NCBI RefSeq assembly: GCF_004570385.1
Contig: NZ_SPQL01000010.1
Coordinates: 1 to 64,000 of the forward strand
DNA: 64,000 nucleotides
Source of the DNA: Blastococcus sp. CT_GayMR19
GTDB lineage: Bacteria; Actinomycetota; Actinomycetes; Mycobacteriales; Geodermatophilaceae
Direction of reading: 5' to 3'
How positions within the stretch are numbered: the first letter of the stretch is position 1; every line of letters starts with the position of its first letter. A program made the translations under genes and the position numbers. Of this stretch, positions 35,218 to 43,954 are shown in pieces. A model generated the notes under the pieces. It saw nothing but the letters and a program-made list of their open reading frames with translations. It was not told the DNA's origin and made no database searches.

Positions 35218-36141
35218 GACGTCGCGGCGGGCGAAGTGCCGGAAGGCCAGCGCGGTGAAGATCGCCGAGTAGACCAGCGACTGGATGATGCCGCGGAACA
35301 GGTCGTCGGAGTCGATCGGCGTCTGCAGCAGGTCGGTCCAGGCGAACTCCTCCGCCGTCGGGAACCAGTCGCGGATCGCCCCGAGCTGCTCGACCTGGTC
35401 GAGGATCGCGAACACGAACATCGTGAACACCGCGCCGCCGACCGCAGCCAGCGGGGCGTCGGTGATCGTGGAGAACCAGAACGCCAGACAGCCGACGACG
35501 AGCAGGTGGACGGCGAGGTAGCCGAGCATCCCCGCCAGCCGCAGCAGCCCGTCGCCCTGGTCGATGCCGATGCCCACCGGCGTCTGGATGTCCTCGAAGC
35601 CGAAGGCGATCCCGCCGGCCACGACGGCCACGGTGGCCAGCGTCAGCAGCGCGCCGACCGACAGCACCAGCGCCGCGTACCACTTCTGCCGGAGCAGCCG
35701 CATGCGCGGCACCGGCGTCGCCAGCGTGTAGCGCAGCGACCCCCACTGCGCCTCGCTCGCGACCGTGTCGCCGAAGCAGAGCGCGTAGACGACGACGAGG
35801 AAGAAGCCGGTGGTCGCGAACAGCACGAACAGCGTGAAGTTCAGCCCGCTGGACGTGGCGACGTCGACGAGGTTGATCCGGTTGTTCTCCGCCGCCTCCT
35901 CGCTGGCGCCCAGCTGCAGGGCGCCGATGAGGATCAGCGGCAGTGCCACCATCAGCGCGAAGATGCCGATGGTGCGACGGCGCTTGAACTGACGCCGCAG
36001 CTCCACCGACAGCCGCAGCGTCCGCTCGGGCCGGTAGCCGGCCACCGCGCCGGTCGCCTGCACGTGCGGGGTCCCGTCGGTGACCTGGTCCCGGTCGGCG
36101 GCCAACATGGCCATTCTGGCCCTCTCCTCGGTGGCGCTCAC
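35209..36141 (-). CDS. ABC-2 type transporter permease
   Basis: A 310-residue membrane protein with six hydrophobic segments, including IFALMVALPLILIGALQL, FTLFVLFATTGFFLVVVYAL and LVLSVGALLTLATVAVVAGG. The loop EAQWGSLRYTLATPVPR between segments 2 and 3 is typical of ABC-2 permeases that meet an ATPase subunit. It starts with GTG in the GTGA overlap with the preceding ATPase fusion gene, so the two subunits are translationally coupled and almost certainly form one transporter. The substrate is not known; ABC-2 systems export drugs, lipids or polysaccharides. Confidence 0.88.
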   Translation of the reverse strand: MSATEERARMAMLAADRDQVTDGTPHVQATGAVAGYRPERTLRLSVELRRQFKRRRTIGIFALMVALPLILIGALQLGASEEAAENNRINLVDVATSSGLNFTLFVLFATTGFFLVVVYALCFGDTVASEAQWGSLRYTLATPVPRMRLLRQKWYAALVLSVGALLTLATVAVVAGGIAFGFEDIQTPVGIGIDQGDGLLRLAGMLGYLAVHLLVVGCLAFWFSTITDAPLAAVGGAVFTMFVFAILDQVEQLGAIRDWFPTAEEFAWTDLLQTPIDSDDLFRGIIQSLVYSAIFTALAFRHFARRDVTS

Positions 36142-39053
36142 GTGCTCTCTCCCACCAATGACAGGAACGCGTCCTCCAGGCGGCGACGCGGGGTGAACTG
36201 GTCGACCTCGATGCCGGCGTCGATCAGCGCGGACAGGGCTCGCGCCCGGCTGGTGCCGTCCAGGTCGGCCACCAGGCCTTCGTCGGTGATGTCCGCGGAG
36301 ACACCGGGCAGACCCTCGAGGACGGCGATGGCGCGGTCGAGGTCGCTGTCGTCGACCAGGCCGATCGACACCGCTCCCCCGGTCCCGACGATCTCCTCGA
36401 CGGTGCCCTGGGCGATCTTCTGCCCCTTGGCCATGACGACGACGTGGCTGCAGGTCTGCTCGATCTCGCTGAGCAGGTGGCTGGAGACGATCACCGTGCG
36501 GCCGGTGGCGGCGTAGGAGCGCAGCACCTCGCGCATGGCGTGGATCTGCGGCGGGTCCAGGCCGTTGGTCGGCTCGTCGAGCACCAGCAGGTCCGGGAGC
36601 CCGAGCATGGCCTGCGCGATCGCCACGCGCTGCCGCATGCCCTGGCTGTAGCTGCGGACGCGCTTGTCCATGGCCGTCCCGAGACCGGCGACCTTGATCG
36701 CCTCGTCCAGATGGGCGTCCTCGGCGGGCCGGCCGGTGGCCGCCCAGTAGAGCGTCAGGTTGTCGCGGCCCGACAGGTGCGGCTGCAGCCCGGTGCCCTC
36801 GACGAAGGAGCCCAGCCGGGACAGGACCGGCGCGCCGGGTCCGGCCGCGTGCCCGAAGATGCTGATCCGCCCCTCGGTCGGGCGGATCAGGCCCATGAGC
36901 ATCCGGAGCGACGTCGTCTTGCCCGCGCCGTTGGGCCCGAGCAGTCCGAGCACCTGCCCCCGGCGCACCTCGAAGGACAGGTCGCGGACGGCGACGAAGC
37001 CGTCCTTGTAGGCCTTGGTGACGCCCTCGAAGCGCAGCGGCACGTCCTCGCCGTCCGGCTCCACGGCCGAGACCCGGCGGCGGCGCCGCCGTCCCCAGAG
37101 CAGAGCGGCGAGCCAGCCGAGCAGCGCGAGCCCGACGAGCGTCCCGAGCAGCACCCACCAGCGGGAGCTCCCGGCAGCGGACTCGGTCCGCCCACCGACC
37201 TCGGGGACGGACACCTCCGCTCCCTGGCCGGCCAGTCCGACCGTGTAGACGGCCGGCTCGGCCGGCAGGGCGAAGGCCTGGTCGGTGGAGGAGACCACGA
37301 TCCGCATCCGGTGGCCGGTCTCGAAGCGGTGGACGATGCCGGGCAGCGTCACCGAGACCTCGGTCGGGTCCGTGGGATCGCTCGACAGGCCGGTCAGCGC
37401 CAGTGGCGCGACCAGGCTCGACGGGAGGGTCATCGAGCCGTCCGGTCCGACGTCGTAGAGCTTCGCGAACAGGGTGGCGGTGCCGCTGGGCGCGGAGACC
37501 GCCAGCTCGACGGTGGGGGCGCCGACGACCTCGACGGGGACGTCGAGCGCCGCGCTGTCGAAGGCGGCGAACTGGCCGGGGATCTCGACCGCCACCCCGC
37601 CCAGGGCCGCGCCGAGCGAGCCGAGGCCGGGGAGGGAGGTGATCGCCGCCGGGGTGCCGCCCGCCGGGGTGACGACGGGCTGGGCCGGGCCGCGGAGCGC
37701 GAAGCCGGTGCGCTGCGCGTCGTCCGCACCGTCGAGGCCGGGGTAGCGGTCGGTCAGCACGGTCCGGCTGCCGCCCTGCACCGAGCCGGTGCCGCTCCCA
37801 CCCAGTCCCGTGGGGGCGGGGAACTCGAAGCCGGTGCCCGGGTCGGCGCCCTCCCCCCGGAGGTGGAAGTCGAACCAGCCCGCGACCTGCTCGCGCAGGT
37901 TCTCGGTGACGCGGTCGGAGGCCGACGAGTCGTGGCCCCCGGCGAACCAGATCACCTTGACCGGCGTCCCGTTGGCGGCGATGCCCCGGGCGTTGGCGTC
38001 GGCCTGGCCGAGGCCGAACAGGGAGTCCTGGGTGCCCTGGATCAGCAGGGTCGGCGCCTCGATGCGGTCGAGCACGGTCGCCGGGCTGCTGCGGTCGAGG
38101 ACCGCGGCGATCTCGGGCGTGAGCGTCCCGGTGGCCGCGGCGGTCTGGTACGCGGCGCAGATGTCGGCCCGGAACCGGCCGCACAGCAGGGACTGCTGCA
38201 CCAGGGCGGGGTCGAGCGAGGCGGGGTCGACCTGCGAGGGGTCCGGGGCGTCGGCCCCGGTACCCGAACCGCCGCCACCGCCGCCGCCGAAGGAGTCGAG
38301 GAGCCCGCCGGTGGGCACCGATCCGACGCCGAAGAACAGCCCGGCCCACAGCCGCTTGTAGACGCCGGCGTCGGCGTCCTGCGGCGTTGCCGCGATCGTG
38401 CCGGCCTCGTCGACCGGACCGGTCTGCGACGGGAAGAGCGCCGCGGTCAGGGAGTTCCAGGTGATCTGGGGAGCGATCGCGTCGACCCGGTCGTCGTAGC
38501 CGGCGCCGAGCAGGGCCAGCGCCCCGCCGTAGGAACCGCCGGCGACGCCCACGCGGGGGTCACCGTCGTCGTCCTGCAGGACCTCGTCGCGCTCGGCCAG
38601 CAGGTCGATCAGGGTGGAGAGGTCGGCGATCTCGTAGCGGGGGTCGTTCAGCCCGATCTGGCCGGTGCTGCGGCCGAACCCGCGGGCCGAGTAGGCGAGG
38701 ACGACGTAGCCGCGGCCGGCGAGGTCCTGCGCGTCGGCGTCCATCGACTGCTTGCTGCCCCCGAACCCGTGGGCGAGGACGACCGCCGGGGCGGGCGCGT
38801 CCTCCGCCGAGGCGGGGAGGTAGAGGGTGGTGTCGAGCTCGACGGCCTCCGCGCCGGAGCCGGAGGCGACCAGCGCCTCCTCGGTCGACACGTCCTCGGC
38901 GGCCGCCGCGGGTGGAGCGAGCACGAGCAGACCGCTGGACAGGAGCAGGGGAAGCAGGGCGACGAGCGTTGCGCGGGCGCGGGAGCGCGGGCGGGAACGC
39001 ACGGGCCCGGAAGCGGCGCGCACGCAGCGGCCAACGGTCGGCGGGCGGTACAT
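36138..39053 (-). CDS. Fusion of secreted alpha/beta hydrolase (CocE/PepX-like) to ABC transporter ATPase
   Basis: A 971-residue single chain with an unusual layout. Residues ~25-50 are a signal peptide or N-terminal anchor (LVALLPLLLSSGLLVL). Residues ~50-410 are an alpha/beta hydrolase with VVLAHGFGGSK and nucleophile serine 174 in AGGSYGGAL; IQGTQDSLFG and FAGGHDSS supply the acid and histidine. Residues ~430-620 resemble the X-prolyl peptidase C-terminal jelly roll. A transmembrane segment starts at tryptophan 632 and is followed by WGRRRRRR, which marks the cytoplasmic side. Residues ~675-971 are an ABC ATPase with Walker A lysine 712 (GPNGAGKT), signature YSQGMRQRV and LLVLDEPTNGLDP. 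The permease follows with a 4-base overlap. The start codon is uncertain by up to ~18 residues. Confidence 0.88.
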   Translation of the reverse strand: MYRPPTVGRCVRAASGPVRSRPRSRARATLVALLPLLLSSGLLVLAPPAAAAEDVSTEEALVASGSGAEAVELDTTLYLPASAEDAPAPAVVLAHGFGGSKQSMDADAQDLAGRGYVVLAYSARGFGRSTGQIGLNDPRYEIADLSTLIDLLAERDEVLQDDDGDPRVGVAGGSYGGALALLGAGYDDRVDAIAPQITWNSLTAALFPSQTGPVDEAGTIAATPQDADAGVYKRLWAGLFFGVGSVPTGGLLDSFGGGGGGGSGTGADAPDPSQVDPASLDPALVQQSLLCGRFRADICAAYQTAAATGTLTPEIAAVLDRSSPATVLDRIEAPTLLIQGTQDSLFGLGQADANARGIAANGTPVKVIWFAGGHDSSASDRVTENLREQVAGWFDFHLRGEGADPGTGFEFPAPTGLGGSGTGSVQGGSRTVLTDRYPGLDGADDAQRTGFALRGPAQPVVTPAGGTPAAITSLPGLGSLGAALGGVAVEIPGQFAAFDSAALDVPVEVVGAPTVELAVSAPSGTATLFAKLYDVGPDGSMTLPSSLVAPLALTGLSSDPTDPTEVSVTLPGIVHRFETGHRMRIVVSSTDQAFALPAEPAVYTVGLAGQGAEVSVPEVGGRTESAAGSSRWWVLLGTLVGLALLGWLAALLWGRRRRRRVSAVEPDGEDVPLRFEGVTKAYKDGFVAVRDLSFEVRRGQVLGLLGPNGAGKTTSLRMLMGLIRPTEGRISIFGHAAGPGAPVLSRLGSFVEGTGLQPHLSGRDNLTLYWAATGRPAEDAHLDEAIKVAGLGTAMDKRVRSYSQGMRQRVAIAQAMLGLPDLLVLDEPTNGLDPPQIHAMREVLRSYAATGRTVIVSSHLLSEIEQTCSHVVVMAKGQKIAQGTVEEIVGTGGAVSIGLVDDSDLDRAIAVLEGLPGVSADITDEGLVADLDGTSRARALSALIDAGIEVDQFTPRRRLEDAFLSLVGEST

Positions 39054-39083
39054 GTTCCGCCCGCCGGCACCGGCCGCCGGGGT

Positions 39084-39143
39084 CAGCCGGTCAGAGCTGC
39101 CGGTTCAGCCGGTCAGGGCTGCCGGTTCAGCCGGTCAGGGCTG
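39084..39143. repeat. 22-bp tandem repeat, about 2.7 copies
   Basis: The unit CAGCCGGTCAGRGCTGCCGG plus TT repeats at 39084, 39106 and 39128, with one base difference between copies 1 and 2 and a truncated third copy. The third copy contains the stop codon of the LytR_C gene (39135-39137), so the array extends from its 3' end towards the fusion gene. Confidence 0.85.
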
Positions 39144-40559
39144 CCAGTCTCCGGCGGCGACCACGACCAGTCCGGGTGCCGTCAGCTCGGCCGGGAGCTC
39201 GAAGAAGCGAGGGGCCGGACCCGAGAGCTGGGGGAACTGCTCGATCAGCTGGAGCGCCGCCTGGCGCTGGTTCTCGTCGCCCTCGGTGAAGAAGACCGTG
39301 GAGACGGCCACGTCGCCACCCTCGTAGGCCCCGACGCCGGGGGACTCCCAGCCGGCGCCGACGACGGCGGTGGAGATCTTGCCGGCCAGGCCGGTGATGT
39401 CGGTGGCGTTGAGCACCGTGACCGGCACCCGCACGGGGGCCGCGGCCACGGGCTCGACGGGAACCGACTCGGTCGCGAGTGCGGGCAGGTCGCTCGGCGG
39501 CGCGGGCGTCGGGACGGTGCTGGTGACCGCGGGGCTCTGTGCCGCGGCGTCCTGCGGCTGGGGCGAGACGTAGGTGTAGACGCCCAGCACCCCGAGGCCG
39601 ACGACGGCCATGGCAGCGAGACCCCGGACCACGCGGCGGGGCCGGCGCGGCTCGTCGTCGTCGTCGGCGGGAAGGGCGGACGTCGAGCCGCCGCTGCGCT
39701 TGACGGCCTTCCGGCGTGCCATGTCGACGGCCTGGCGCTCGGCCCGCATCGCGGCGCGACCGCCGACGGGACCCGTTCCGGGGCCGGAGACCGCGGCGGG
39801 AGCCTCGTCCTCGACGAGGGCCTCGTCCTCGACGAGAGCGGCGGATGCGCGTGCCGCGGGTACGCGGGCGGAGCGACCGCGGCGGCTGACCGAGCGCTCC
39901 GGGATGGCGGTGGTGGAAGGCGCGGGGCGGACCAGCAGGTCGCCCGCGGGCTCGGCGAGGTCGGCGGACGGCGCGAACGCACGGGCGGCGGGCGTCCACT
40001 CCTCGAAGGCGGCGGAGGGCGCCTCGTCCGCACCCTTCTGACGCGGAACGCTGACGCCGGGGCTCGACGTGTGCGCCGGGCGGGAGGACGGACCATTGGG
40101 CGAGGGGGCGCCCGAGGGTCCGAACGCCTCGACCTCGAGGATGCCGGGGCGGGGCTCGGGGGACGGCACCGCACGGAAGGGAGCGGCGGTCGTCAGCGGA
40201 CCGGCCTGCGCCGCGGCGCGCGGAGCGGGCGCCGCACCGCGCGAGGAGGCGGGAACCGGCGGGAGCGGAAGACGGGACCGGGACAGCTGCCGGGCGTCCT
40301 CGCGGGGACGCACATCGGCGCCCGAGGGGCCGGGCACGGGTCGCGCCGACGGACGGCGGGCCGGGTCGTTCCCGGCCGGGAGCAGGCCGTCACGTCGCCG
40401 GTCGGAGCGGTCGCGGCCCGCCTGCGTCGGATGGTCGCCGACCTCTGCCGCGGCTCCGCGCCAGAGCGCGTCCGGTACGTCGGTCCGGCGGCGGCCCGCG
40501 ATCAGCGGGGCATGCCCCTGGTCCGGCCCGTCACTGTCTGATCCCGCGTGCCTGCCCAC
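39135..40559 (-). CDS. Membrane-anchored LytR C-terminal domain protein
   Basis: A ~474-residue protein. The first ~270 residues are proline-, alanine- and arginine-rich and probably disordered, including the repeated EDEALVEDEA; a single membrane segment (LAAMAVVGLGVLGVYTYV) follows, then a threonine/proline linker, and residues ~370-474 form the LytR_C domain (VPVTVLNATDITGLAGKI, VVGAGWESPGVG). Such proteins act at the cell wall, often near LCP ligases. GTG 40559 is chosen because TAGATT on the minus strand (40568-40573) lies eight bases before it, a leaderless arrangement; ATG 40583 is an alternative. Confidence 0.8.
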   Translation of the reverse strand: MGRHAGSDSDGPDQGHAPLIAGRRRTDVPDALWRGAAAEVGDHPTQAGRDRSDRRRDGLLPAGNDPARRPSARPVPGPSGADVRPREDARQLSRSRLPLPPVPASSRGAAPAPRAAAQAGPLTTAAPFRAVPSPEPRPGILEVEAFGPSGAPSPNGPSSRPAHTSSPGVSVPRQKGADEAPSAAFEEWTPAARAFAPSADLAEPAGDLLVRPAPSTTAIPERSVSRRGRSARVPAARASAALVEDEALVEDEAPAAVSGPGTGPVGGRAAMRAERQAVDMARRKAVKRSGGSTSALPADDDDEPRRPRRVVRGLAAMAVVGLGVLGVYTYVSPQPQDAAAQSPAVTSTVPTPAPPSDLPALATESVPVEPVAAAPVRVPVTVLNATDITGLAGKISTAVVGAGWESPGVGAYEGGDVAVSTVFFTEGDENQRQAALQLIEQFPQLSGPAPRFFELPAELTAPGLVVVAAGDWQP

Positions 40560-40586
40560 GGTGAGCAAATCTAATGCTTGCAAGTC

Positions 40587-40910
40587 TCATTGCCCAGGAC
40601 CCTGAGACGAACGAGTTCGCTGCCGCGCGCTGCGCAGCCGGCGGAGCCGGCGGACCAGCAACGGGTCGGCGGCCAGCGCGGCCGGCTGGTCGACGAGGGC
40701 GTTGAGCACCTGGTAGTAGCGGGTCGGAGGGACGCCGAAACGATCACGGATGGCCGTCTCCTTGGCTCCCGCGTGCCGCCACCAGTGCCGCTCGAAGGCG
40801 AGCATCTCGTGCTCACGGCGGGAGAGCTCATGCGGGCCGACCTGCGCGGACGCGTCCGCTGCCCCGGCCTCGCGGGGCGGGGAGACCACGCGGGTGGGGT
40901 CGTCGATCAT
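40587..40910 (-). CDS. DUF3263 protein (putative DNA-binding)
   Basis: A 107-residue protein with the DUF3263 core LSRREHEMLAFERHWWRHAG, then ETAIRDRFGVPPTRYYQVLN, which resembles a helix-turn-helix, and a basic tail RRLRRLRSARQR. In mycobacteria the same family precedes a LytR_C gene (Rv0430-Rv0431, from memory), and here the two are 27 bases apart on one strand. A regulatory role for the downstream cell-wall gene is likely but not shown. ATG 40910 is used; GTG 40913 is adjacent. Confidence 0.85.
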   Translation of the reverse strand: MIDDPTRVVSPPREAGAADASAQVGPHELSRREHEMLAFERHWWRHAGAKETAIRDRFGVPPTRYYQVLNALVDQPAALAADPLLVRRLRRLRSARQRTRSSQGPGQ

Positions 40911-41039
40911 CACTCGTCCATCTCCTGCCAGGACCTGGCCGACGGTGCTGTCCGATCGGCTCGGGGCCGACCGTAGCGCCGGGCTACGACAGTTCCGGGG
41001 CGCTTGCGGGACCACCGCCGGAGCGAGGGCCGAGGGCGG

Positions 41040-41957
41040 TCAGAGACCTGCCGGGACGGTCGCCAGGTCGACACGTCGACTATTTGCCCGGGCGTGTCGC
41101 AACATGTCGGCACTGAAGACGGCCAGAGCCAGCCAGACGATGGCGAAACCTGCCAGCCGCGCGGGCGGCATGGGCTCGTCATAGACGAAGACGCCGATCG
41201 CCAGCTGCATCAGCGGTGTCAGGTATTGCAGGAGGCCCACGGTCGACAGCGGGATGCGCCGGGCCGCCGCCGCGAACAGCAGGAGCGGGATCGCCGTCGC
41301 CGCTCCCGCGCTCACCAGGAGCAGCGTGTGCCCGGTCCCGACCTGGGCGAACGTGCCCGCTCCGGACCCGTGCAGGACCCCGAGCGCCACCCCCGCCGGG
41401 AGCGCGACGAGCGCGGTCTCCACGAACAGGCCCGGCGCCGCCTCCACCTTCACCAGCTTCTTCATCAGGCCGTAGAGCCCGAAGGTCAGCGCCAGGATCA
41501 GCGCGATCCACGGCGGGCGGCCGTAGTCGACGGTGAGCACGGCGACCGCGGCCGCGGCGATGCCCACCGCGGTCCACTGCAACGGACGCAGCCGCTCCGA
41601 GAAGCCCACGACCCCGAGCAGCACGCTCACGAGCGGGTTGATGAAGTACCCGAGGGACGTCTCGACGACGTGCCCGGAGTTCACGCCGTAGACGAAGACG
41701 AGCCAGTTCGCCGCGATGAGCACGGCCGCGCCGGCCAGGACGAGCAGCGTGCGGCGGTCGCCGACGGCGGCGCGCACGTGCGACCACCGCCGGACGGCGA
41801 AGAGGAGCAGCCCGACGAACAGCAGTGACCACAGGACACGGTGCGCCACGATCTCCAGGCCCGACGCGGGTTCGAGCAGCGGGAAGTAGAGCGGGAACAG
41901 CCCCCACAGGGCGTAGGCGCCGAGCCCGGCGAGCACTCCCAGGCGACGCTCGTCCAC
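41040..41957 (-). CDS. rarD: EamA family transporter RarD
   Basis: A 305-residue protein with ten hydrophobic segments in two EamA halves. The opening LGVLAGLGAYALWGLFPLYF, then EIVAHRVLWSLLFV and YGVNSGHVVETSLGYFINP are characteristic of RarD, first noted as chloramphenicol-sensitive protein. The second half contains LLQYLTPLMQLAIGVFVYDE. RarD-like proteins are thought to move small metabolites across the membrane; the natural substrate is unknown. The gene stands alone between DUF3263 and the CBS-domain gene, all on the minus strand. Confidence 0.9.
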   Translation of the reverse strand: MDERRLGVLAGLGAYALWGLFPLYFPLLEPASGLEIVAHRVLWSLLFVGLLLFAVRRWSHVRAAVGDRRTLLVLAGAAVLIAANWLVFVYGVNSGHVVETSLGYFINPLVSVLLGVVGFSERLRPLQWTAVGIAAAAVAVLTVDYGRPPWIALILALTFGLYGLMKKLVKVEAAPGLFVETALVALPAGVALGVLHGSGAGTFAQVGTGHTLLLVSAGAATAIPLLLFAAAARRIPLSTVGLLQYLTPLMQLAIGVFVYDEPMPPARLAGFAIVWLALAVFSADMLRHARANSRRVDLATVPAGL

Positions 41958-42040
41958 CGCCGCACCGTACGCCGACCGGTGCGGCCCGGGTCCTGAGGCC
42001 GGCTCACGACCCGTGCGGGTCGTCCCGCCGGACGGGGCCC

Positions 42041-42475
42041 TCAGCTGTGCTGGATGTAGTCCACCATGTGCTTCTTCTCGTCCTCGAGCTCGTCGAGACG
42101 CGCCTTGACGACGTCGCCGATCGAGACGATGCCGATCAGCACGCCGTCGTCGTCGACCACGGGGACGTGCCTGACGCGGTGGTCGGTCATCGTCTGGGCG
42201 AGGTCGTGGACGCTGGCGTCCGGCGGGCAGGTGTGCACCTGCGCCGTCATCAGGCTCGACACCGGCTCGGCCAGCAGGCCCGCGCCGTGGTCGTGCAGGC
42301 CCCGGGCCACGTCACGCTCGGACACGATGCCCTCGACGTGCCGGCCGTCGGCGGACACCACCAGGGCGCCGATGCCCTTCTCCGCCAGGAGACCGAGCGC
42401 GGTGCGCACGCTCTCCGACCCGGCGATGGTCGCGACCTCGCGGCCCTTGTGGCGCAGCAGCGAACTGATCTGCAC
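42041..42475 (-). CDS. CBS-domain pair protein
   Basis: A 144-residue protein consisting only of two CBS motifs (a Bateman module): SVRTALGLLAEKGIGALVV with GIVSERDVARGL, and SVHDLAQTMTDHRVRHVPVV with LIGIVSIGDVV. Such stand-alone modules bind adenine nucleotides and act as energy or redox sensors in partner complexes. GTG 42475 has GAGGAGG five bases upstream, one of the strongest ribosome binding sites in the window. No obvious target enzyme lies nearby. Confidence 0.92.
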   Translation of the reverse strand: MQISSLLRHKGREVATIAGSESVRTALGLLAEKGIGALVVSADGRHVEGIVSERDVARGLHDHGAGLLAEPVSSLMTAQVHTCPPDASVHDLAQTMTDHRVRHVPVVDDDGVLIGIVSIGDVVKARLDELEDEKKHMVDYIQHS

Positions 42476-42562
42476 GGAAACCTCCTCGCGGAACGGTGCG
42501 GGGAGTCTGCACCCGCGCTCGCGCGAGAGCAACGCCGGGGCGATGCGGCCTACCGTCAAGGG

Positions 42563-42958
42563 GTGCAGAAACGGCGGCCGAACCCTCTGCAGTGGGTCTG
42601 GTACGCCCTCGGCGGCGGGCTCCCCCGCGAGCTCTCCCCCTGGGTGCTCGCCGACACGACCGGGCGCAGCTGGATCCTGCGGCACCTCGTCCGCGCCGTC
42701 GTCCAGATGCTGCCCGTCGTGGCGATCTGCCTGCTGGTCCCCGTGCCCCTGGCCTACCGGATCTCGGCCGCCGCGGGCGGTCTGCTGCTCGGGCTGCTCT
42801 TCTCGATCGCCTTCATGACCGAGACCATCGAGCACCGCGTGAGCAAGGCCGGCTATCCGCCCGGGACCGCGGGCCGGCTCCGGGCGGAGCGGGCGGAGCG
42901 CGACCGGGTGGAGCGGCACTCCCCCTATCGCCGCGGGGGCGCGGGCAGCTTCGACTGA
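42563..42958 (+). CDS. DUF5313 membrane protein
   Basis: A 131-residue protein with the DUF5313 opening RRPNPLQWVWYALGGGLP and two central membrane segments (LVRAVVQMLPVVAICLLV and ISAAAGGLLLGLLFSIAF), followed by a charged tail with ERAERDRVERHSPYRR. GTG 42563 lies six bases after TACCGT (42551-42556), suggesting a leaderless message. Function unknown. It converges on the dodecin gene with nine bases between stops. Confidence 0.8.
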   Translation: MQKRRPNPLQWVWYALGGGLPRELSPWVLADTTGRSWILRHLVRAVVQMLPVVAICLLVPVPLAYRISAAAGGLLLGLLFSIAFMTETIEHRVSKAGYPPGTAGRLRAERAERDRVERHSPYRRGGAGSFD

Positions 42959-42967
42959 GTCACCGGT

Positions 42968-43174
42968 TCAGTCGACGCGGAACCCGATCTTCAGCCTGAC
43001 CTGGAAGTAGGCGATGTCACCGTCGACCACCTGACCGCGGATCTCCTCGGTCTGGAACCACTCGATGTTCCGCACCGTCTGGGCGGCCTTGGCGATGGCG
43101 GTGCGGACGGCCTCGTCGACGCTGTTCGGGCTGCTGCCGACGATCTCGCTCAGCCTGTACACGTGGTCGCTCAC
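42968..43174 (-). CDS. Dodecin family flavin-binding protein
   Basis: A 68-residue protein with the dodecin pattern: VYRLSEIVGSSPNSVDEAV, then IEWFQTEEIRGQV including the tryptophan that stacks on flavin, and YFQVRLKIGFRV. Dodecins form hollow dodecamers that store riboflavin or FMN. GTG 43174 has a strong GAGGAGGAG upstream. The gene is divergent from the sigma-factor gene with a 190-base promoter region. Confidence 0.93.
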   Translation of the reverse strand: MSDHVYRLSEIVGSSPNSVDEAVRTAIAKAAQTVRNIEWFQTEEIRGQVVDGDIAYFQVRLKIGFRVD

Positions 43175-43364
43175 GATGACTCCTCCTCATGCGGGGTTTC
43201 CTCGACCCTGGCACGGCGGGCCCCGGTGCGCGCGGTCGATGCGTATCCGCCGGCTCCGACGTACGTAGTTCTCGCGCCGCCGAATACGTCGTCCGACGGA
43301 CGGCAGGCGGCGCGTTCCTCCGAAGACTCCCCGGCGTCCCGCACCGACGCCGAAGGAGCCTCCG

Positions 43365-43943
43365 ATGACCGCCGCTCTCGCCTACGCCGTCCCCGACAGT
43401 CCGGCCGAGCTCGACCGGGGGCCGCTGACCGCCCTGGCCGCCGGCGACGACGCCACGTGGCAGGCGACGGTGCGGCGCTACGACGCCCTGCTGCGTTCGA
43501 CGGCGCGCGGGATCCTCCGCAGCGACGCCGACGTCGACGAGGCCGTCCAGCGCACCTGGGTCCTGCTGCTGCGCAACGCGGACCGGATCGAGAACCCGCG
43601 GTGCCTGCCGGGGTGGCTGGCGACGACGGCCCGACGCGAGGCCCTCGCGGTGCTGCGCTCCCAGCAGCGCGCCGTCCCGACCGACGACGTCGCCGACCAT
43701 GTCGCGCCGGACGAGCGGGACCTCGGCACCGGACTGATGAGCCTCGAGCTGCGTCGGGAACTGCACCGCGCCGTGGACACACTTCCGGACACCCAGCGGC
43801 GGATCGTGCTGGCGCTGCTGCGGGAGCCGGCGTCCTACGACGCGCTGAGCCAGGAACTGGGCATCCCGCGCGGCAGCCTCGGCCCGCTGCGCGGCCGCGC
43901 CGTGCGGGCGCTGCGCGCGCAGCTCGAGCCCAGCCTGCGCTGA
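43365..43943 (+). CDS. ECF-like RNA polymerase sigma factor
   Basis: A 192-residue sigma-70 family protein lacking regions 1 and 3. Region 2 is visible as TARGILRSDADVDEAVQRTWVLLL, and region 4 as VDTLPDTQRRIVLALL with the helix-turn-helix SYDALSQELGIPRGSLGPLR. The ATG has GAAGGAG upstream. No anti-sigma factor with a zinc-binding or membrane domain is adjacent; the following gene is a small acidic protein on the opposite strand, so control must be transcriptional or distant. Confidence 0.88.
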   Translation: MTAALAYAVPDSPAELDRGPLTALAAGDDATWQATVRRYDALLRSTARGILRSDADVDEAVQRTWVLLLRNADRIENPRCLPGWLATTARREALAVLRSQQRAVPTDDVADHVAPDERDLGTGLMSLELRRELHRAVDTLPDTQRRIVLALLREPASYDALSQELGIPRGSLGPLRGRAVRALRAQLEPSLR

Positions 43944-43954
43944 GGGCGCCCGAT

